Assembly: GCA_964628385.1 (NCBI GenBank)
Contig: CAZVOD010000136.1
Coordinates: 1 to 7,224 of the forward strand
DNA length: 7,224 nucleotides
Source of the DNA: JANQPA01 sp964628385
Lineage (GTDB): Bacteria; Bacteroidota; Bacteroidia; Chitinophagales; Saprospiraceae
Direction of reading: 5' to 3'
The notes beneath the pieces were generated by a model. It saw only the letters and a program-made list of their open reading frames with translations. It ran no database searches and was not told the origin of the DNA. Shown piece after piece: positions 6,402 to 7,224 of this stretch. Numbering within the stretch: the first letter of the stretch is position 1; each line of letters opens with the position of its first letter. The position numbers and the translations under genes are program-made.

Positions 6402-6475
6402 TAGCGTGGGGGAGACTTGAACTCCTGACCTCAGGATTATGAATCCTGCGCTCTAACCGGCTGAGCTACCACGCC
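6402..6475 (-). tRNA. tRNA-Met (anticodon CAT), elongator type
   Basis: A full cloverleaf of 74 bases folds on the minus strand. The acceptor is GGCGTGG with CCACGCT (G1-U72 wobble) and discriminator A. The D arm is GCTC/GAGC with loop AGCCGGTTA. The anticodon arm is CAGGA-TTCATAA-TCCTG with anticodon CAT, the variable loop is AGGTC, and the T arm is AGGAG-TTCAAGT-CTCCC with an A49-C65 mismatch at its base. CCA is not encoded. The anticodon stem lacks the three G-C pairs of initiator tRNA, and base 1 is paired, so this is an elongator type. tRNA-Ile with a lysidine-modified CAT cannot be strictly excluded. Confidence 0.95.
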
Positions 6476-6503
6476 GTGTTCATGTGTTATTTGTCATATG
6501 GTC

Positions 6504-6548
6504 AAGTGGTCATGTCCTTTGATTGACTATTTTACCACATGACCACTT
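6504..6548. repeat. Perfect 12-bp inverted repeat between tRNA-Met and the IS relic
   Basis: AAGTGGTCATGT (6504-6515) and ACATGACCACTT (6537-6548) are exact inverted copies around a 21-base spacer. A partial direct copy TGGTCA sits at 6499-6504. The right arm, from TG at 6540, reads TGACCACTTAAAACAGGACC, which looks like an IS3-type end beginning with TG. It lies 34 bases beyond the transposase stop. The left arm starts 29 bases upstream of the tRNA 5' end. There is no T-run, so it is not a standard terminator. Confidence 0.6.
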
Positions 6549-6573
6549 AAAACAGGACCGCAAATACACGAGT

Positions 6574-6956
6574 TTACCACCTTATTACGCAAACATCAAA
6601 ACAATATTTTTTAAATCGGGTTCTCTTCTTTGCTTGCTGATATTTCAGCCCCCTAAACAGTCGGACAAAGTTAAAATATATCTCTGCTGGGGTCTGGTAC
6701 TCTAGGGACTCATGCGGACGCTCAAAGTTATAAAATTCAAAGCAGTCGTTGAGCCCTCGATACAGATTCGTCCCGTCGCTGTATTCTTTGAGGTATAAAT
6801 CCTCATACTTGACACTGCGCCAAAGCCACTCTACAAAGATATTGTCGATGGCTCTGCCTTTGCCATCCATACTCATGGCGAACCGTTAGAATCAATCAAA
6901 TTGGTAAAATCCTGACTGGTAAATTGACTCCTCTGGTCGGTGTTGTTTATTTCGGA
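6574..6956 (-). pseudogene. IS3-family transposase (OrfB) C-terminal remnant, frameshifted
   Basis: The catalytic rve core of an IS3-family DDE transposase is recognisable on the minus strand in two frames. From about 6956 the first frame reads EINNTDQRSQFTSQDFTNLIDSNG, where the second catalytic Asp is at 6938-6936. It then meets a TGA. From about 6879 the next frame reads AMSMDGKGRAIDNIFVEWLWRSVKYEDLYL and on to NFERPHESLEYQTPAEIYFNF, the standard C-terminal end, with the catalytic Glu at 6831-6829. Restoring one base at about 6880 gives exactly 35 residues between Asp and Glu, the D-35-E spacing of IS3 elements. Conserved Gly in 'DQG' is Arg here, and 'VERLWRS' is VEWLWRS. OrfA and the N-terminal half of OrfB are missing; upstream of 6956 the similarity fades with further stops. 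The copy is inactive. Confidence 0.85.
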
Positions 6957-6994
6957 GTATCTGGTAGTAGATCAACCTTCAATATGTTGCCAAG

Positions 6995-7020
6995 GTTAAT
7001 AACATTAAATCATTATTAAC
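6995..7020. promoter_or_regulatory. A/T-rich palindrome upstream of the FAS1 gene
   Basis: GTTAATAA (6995-7002) and TTATTAAC (7013-7020) are perfect inverted copies with a 10-base spacer, 73 bases before the FAS1 start. The symmetry fits an operator for a dimeric regulator, but the A/T composition makes chance symmetry more likely than usual. It also lies close to the edge of the IS relic. Confidence 0.35.
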
Positions 7021-7092
7021 ATTCAAAAAACAGCAAACAAAGAAGAGATGAGATGCGTTTTTTGATCATAAATATTAAAAAATAATTAAATT

Positions 7093-7224
7093 ATGAACAT
7101 CGTAGAAACGGCCGTAAGCAACGGATCATTCAAGACATTAGTATCCGCTGTAACAGCCGCAGAACTAGCTGAAACTTTAAGCGGAACCGGACCATTTACA
7201 GTATTTGCTCCGCTTGATGAAGCT
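7093..7224 (+). CDS. Fasciclin (FAS1) domain protein, 3' end outside the window
   Basis: The ATG at 7093 opens a frame of 44 codons that runs off the right edge: MNIVETAVSNGSFKTLVSAV...LSGTGPFTVFAPLDEA. This is the start of a FAS1 domain: the 'sFktLv.Av..a.L...L...GPfTVFAPtdeA' pattern is clear, including the H1 region up to TVFAP. The domain begins at the first residue, so there is no signal peptide or lipobox. The protein is probably a short single-domain form that stays in the cytoplasm, unlike the exported FAS1 adhesins. The leader is very A/T-rich (ATTAAAAAATAATTAAATT just before the start), with no Shine-Dalgarno sequence. The gene lies just beyond the IS3 relic on the opposite strand. 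The domain call is firm; the role is unknown. Confidence 0.88.
   Translation, partial: MNIVETAVSNGSFKTLVSAVTAAELAETLSGTGPFTVFAPLDEA

Noticed and set aside
6402..6475. tRNA-Met as an integration site for a genomic island
   Set aside because: Islands usually enter at the tRNA 3' end; here the 3' side holds the native terminator and no duplicated tRNA end or integrase is visible.
6523..6705. 60-residue plus-strand open frame
   Set aside because: It runs antisense to the end of the IS3 transposase remnant and shows no family resemblance.
1..7224. CRISPR array, defence system or toxin-antitoxin pair
   Set aside because: No regularly spaced repeats, Cas-like proteins, or small paired genes were found on either strand.

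Overview
The window reads as a chromosomal segment of a Bacteroidota bacterium. The signs are a C-terminal type IX secretion (T9SS) sorting domain with the 'FPNPNNG' start on a secreted esterase, a PepSY-like/BLIP-like periplasmic protein, a lipoprotein with an FSSC lipobox, starts that lack Shine-Dalgarno sequences behind A/T-rich leaders, and a tRNA gene without an encoded CCA. The style would fit Saprospiria or Cytophagia, but I cannot fix a genus from sequence alone.

Region 1 (1-2845, + strand) is one operon for a tripartite ABC exporter: the C-terminal part of a HlyD/MacA-type membrane fusion protein (cut by the window edge), a four-helix FtsX/MacB-type permease six bases later, and a LolD/MacB-type ATPase. 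ATPase and permease form the inner-membrane pump and the adaptor links it to an outer-membrane channel. The substrate cannot be read from the sequence.

Region 2 (2846-3566) has no intact gene. On the minus strand it holds the wreck of a secreted serine hydrolase (beta-lactamase/PBP4 family): signal peptide, two in-frame stops, the first strand of the fold, an apparent internal deletion of the catalytic core, then the end of the domain and a membrane helix. Its reading frame now runs into the 3' end of the ATPase gene.

Region 3 (3567-6282, + strand) holds three exported proteins in separate units: a PepSY-like periplasmic protein closed by a strong Rho-independent terminator, a T9SS-exported alpha/beta-hydrolase whose true start is 4185 (not 4077), and an unrecognised lipoprotein preceded by an intergenic region with G/C tracts that can form alternative hairpins.

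Region 4 (6359-7224) carries, on the minus strand, tRNA-Met(CAT) with its own terminator and a decayed IS3-family transposase fragment (one-base deletion, D-35-E spacing still visible). A perfect 12-bp inverted repeat lies between them. At the right edge a + strand FAS1 (fasciclin) protein without a signal peptide begins at 7093 and runs off the window.

I see no convincing undescribed multi-gene system. The most interesting points are the dead beta-lactamase-like hydrolase lying divergently beside a BLIP-like protein, the structured leaders in front of the esterase and the lipoprotein, and the inverted repeat between the tRNA and the IS relic.
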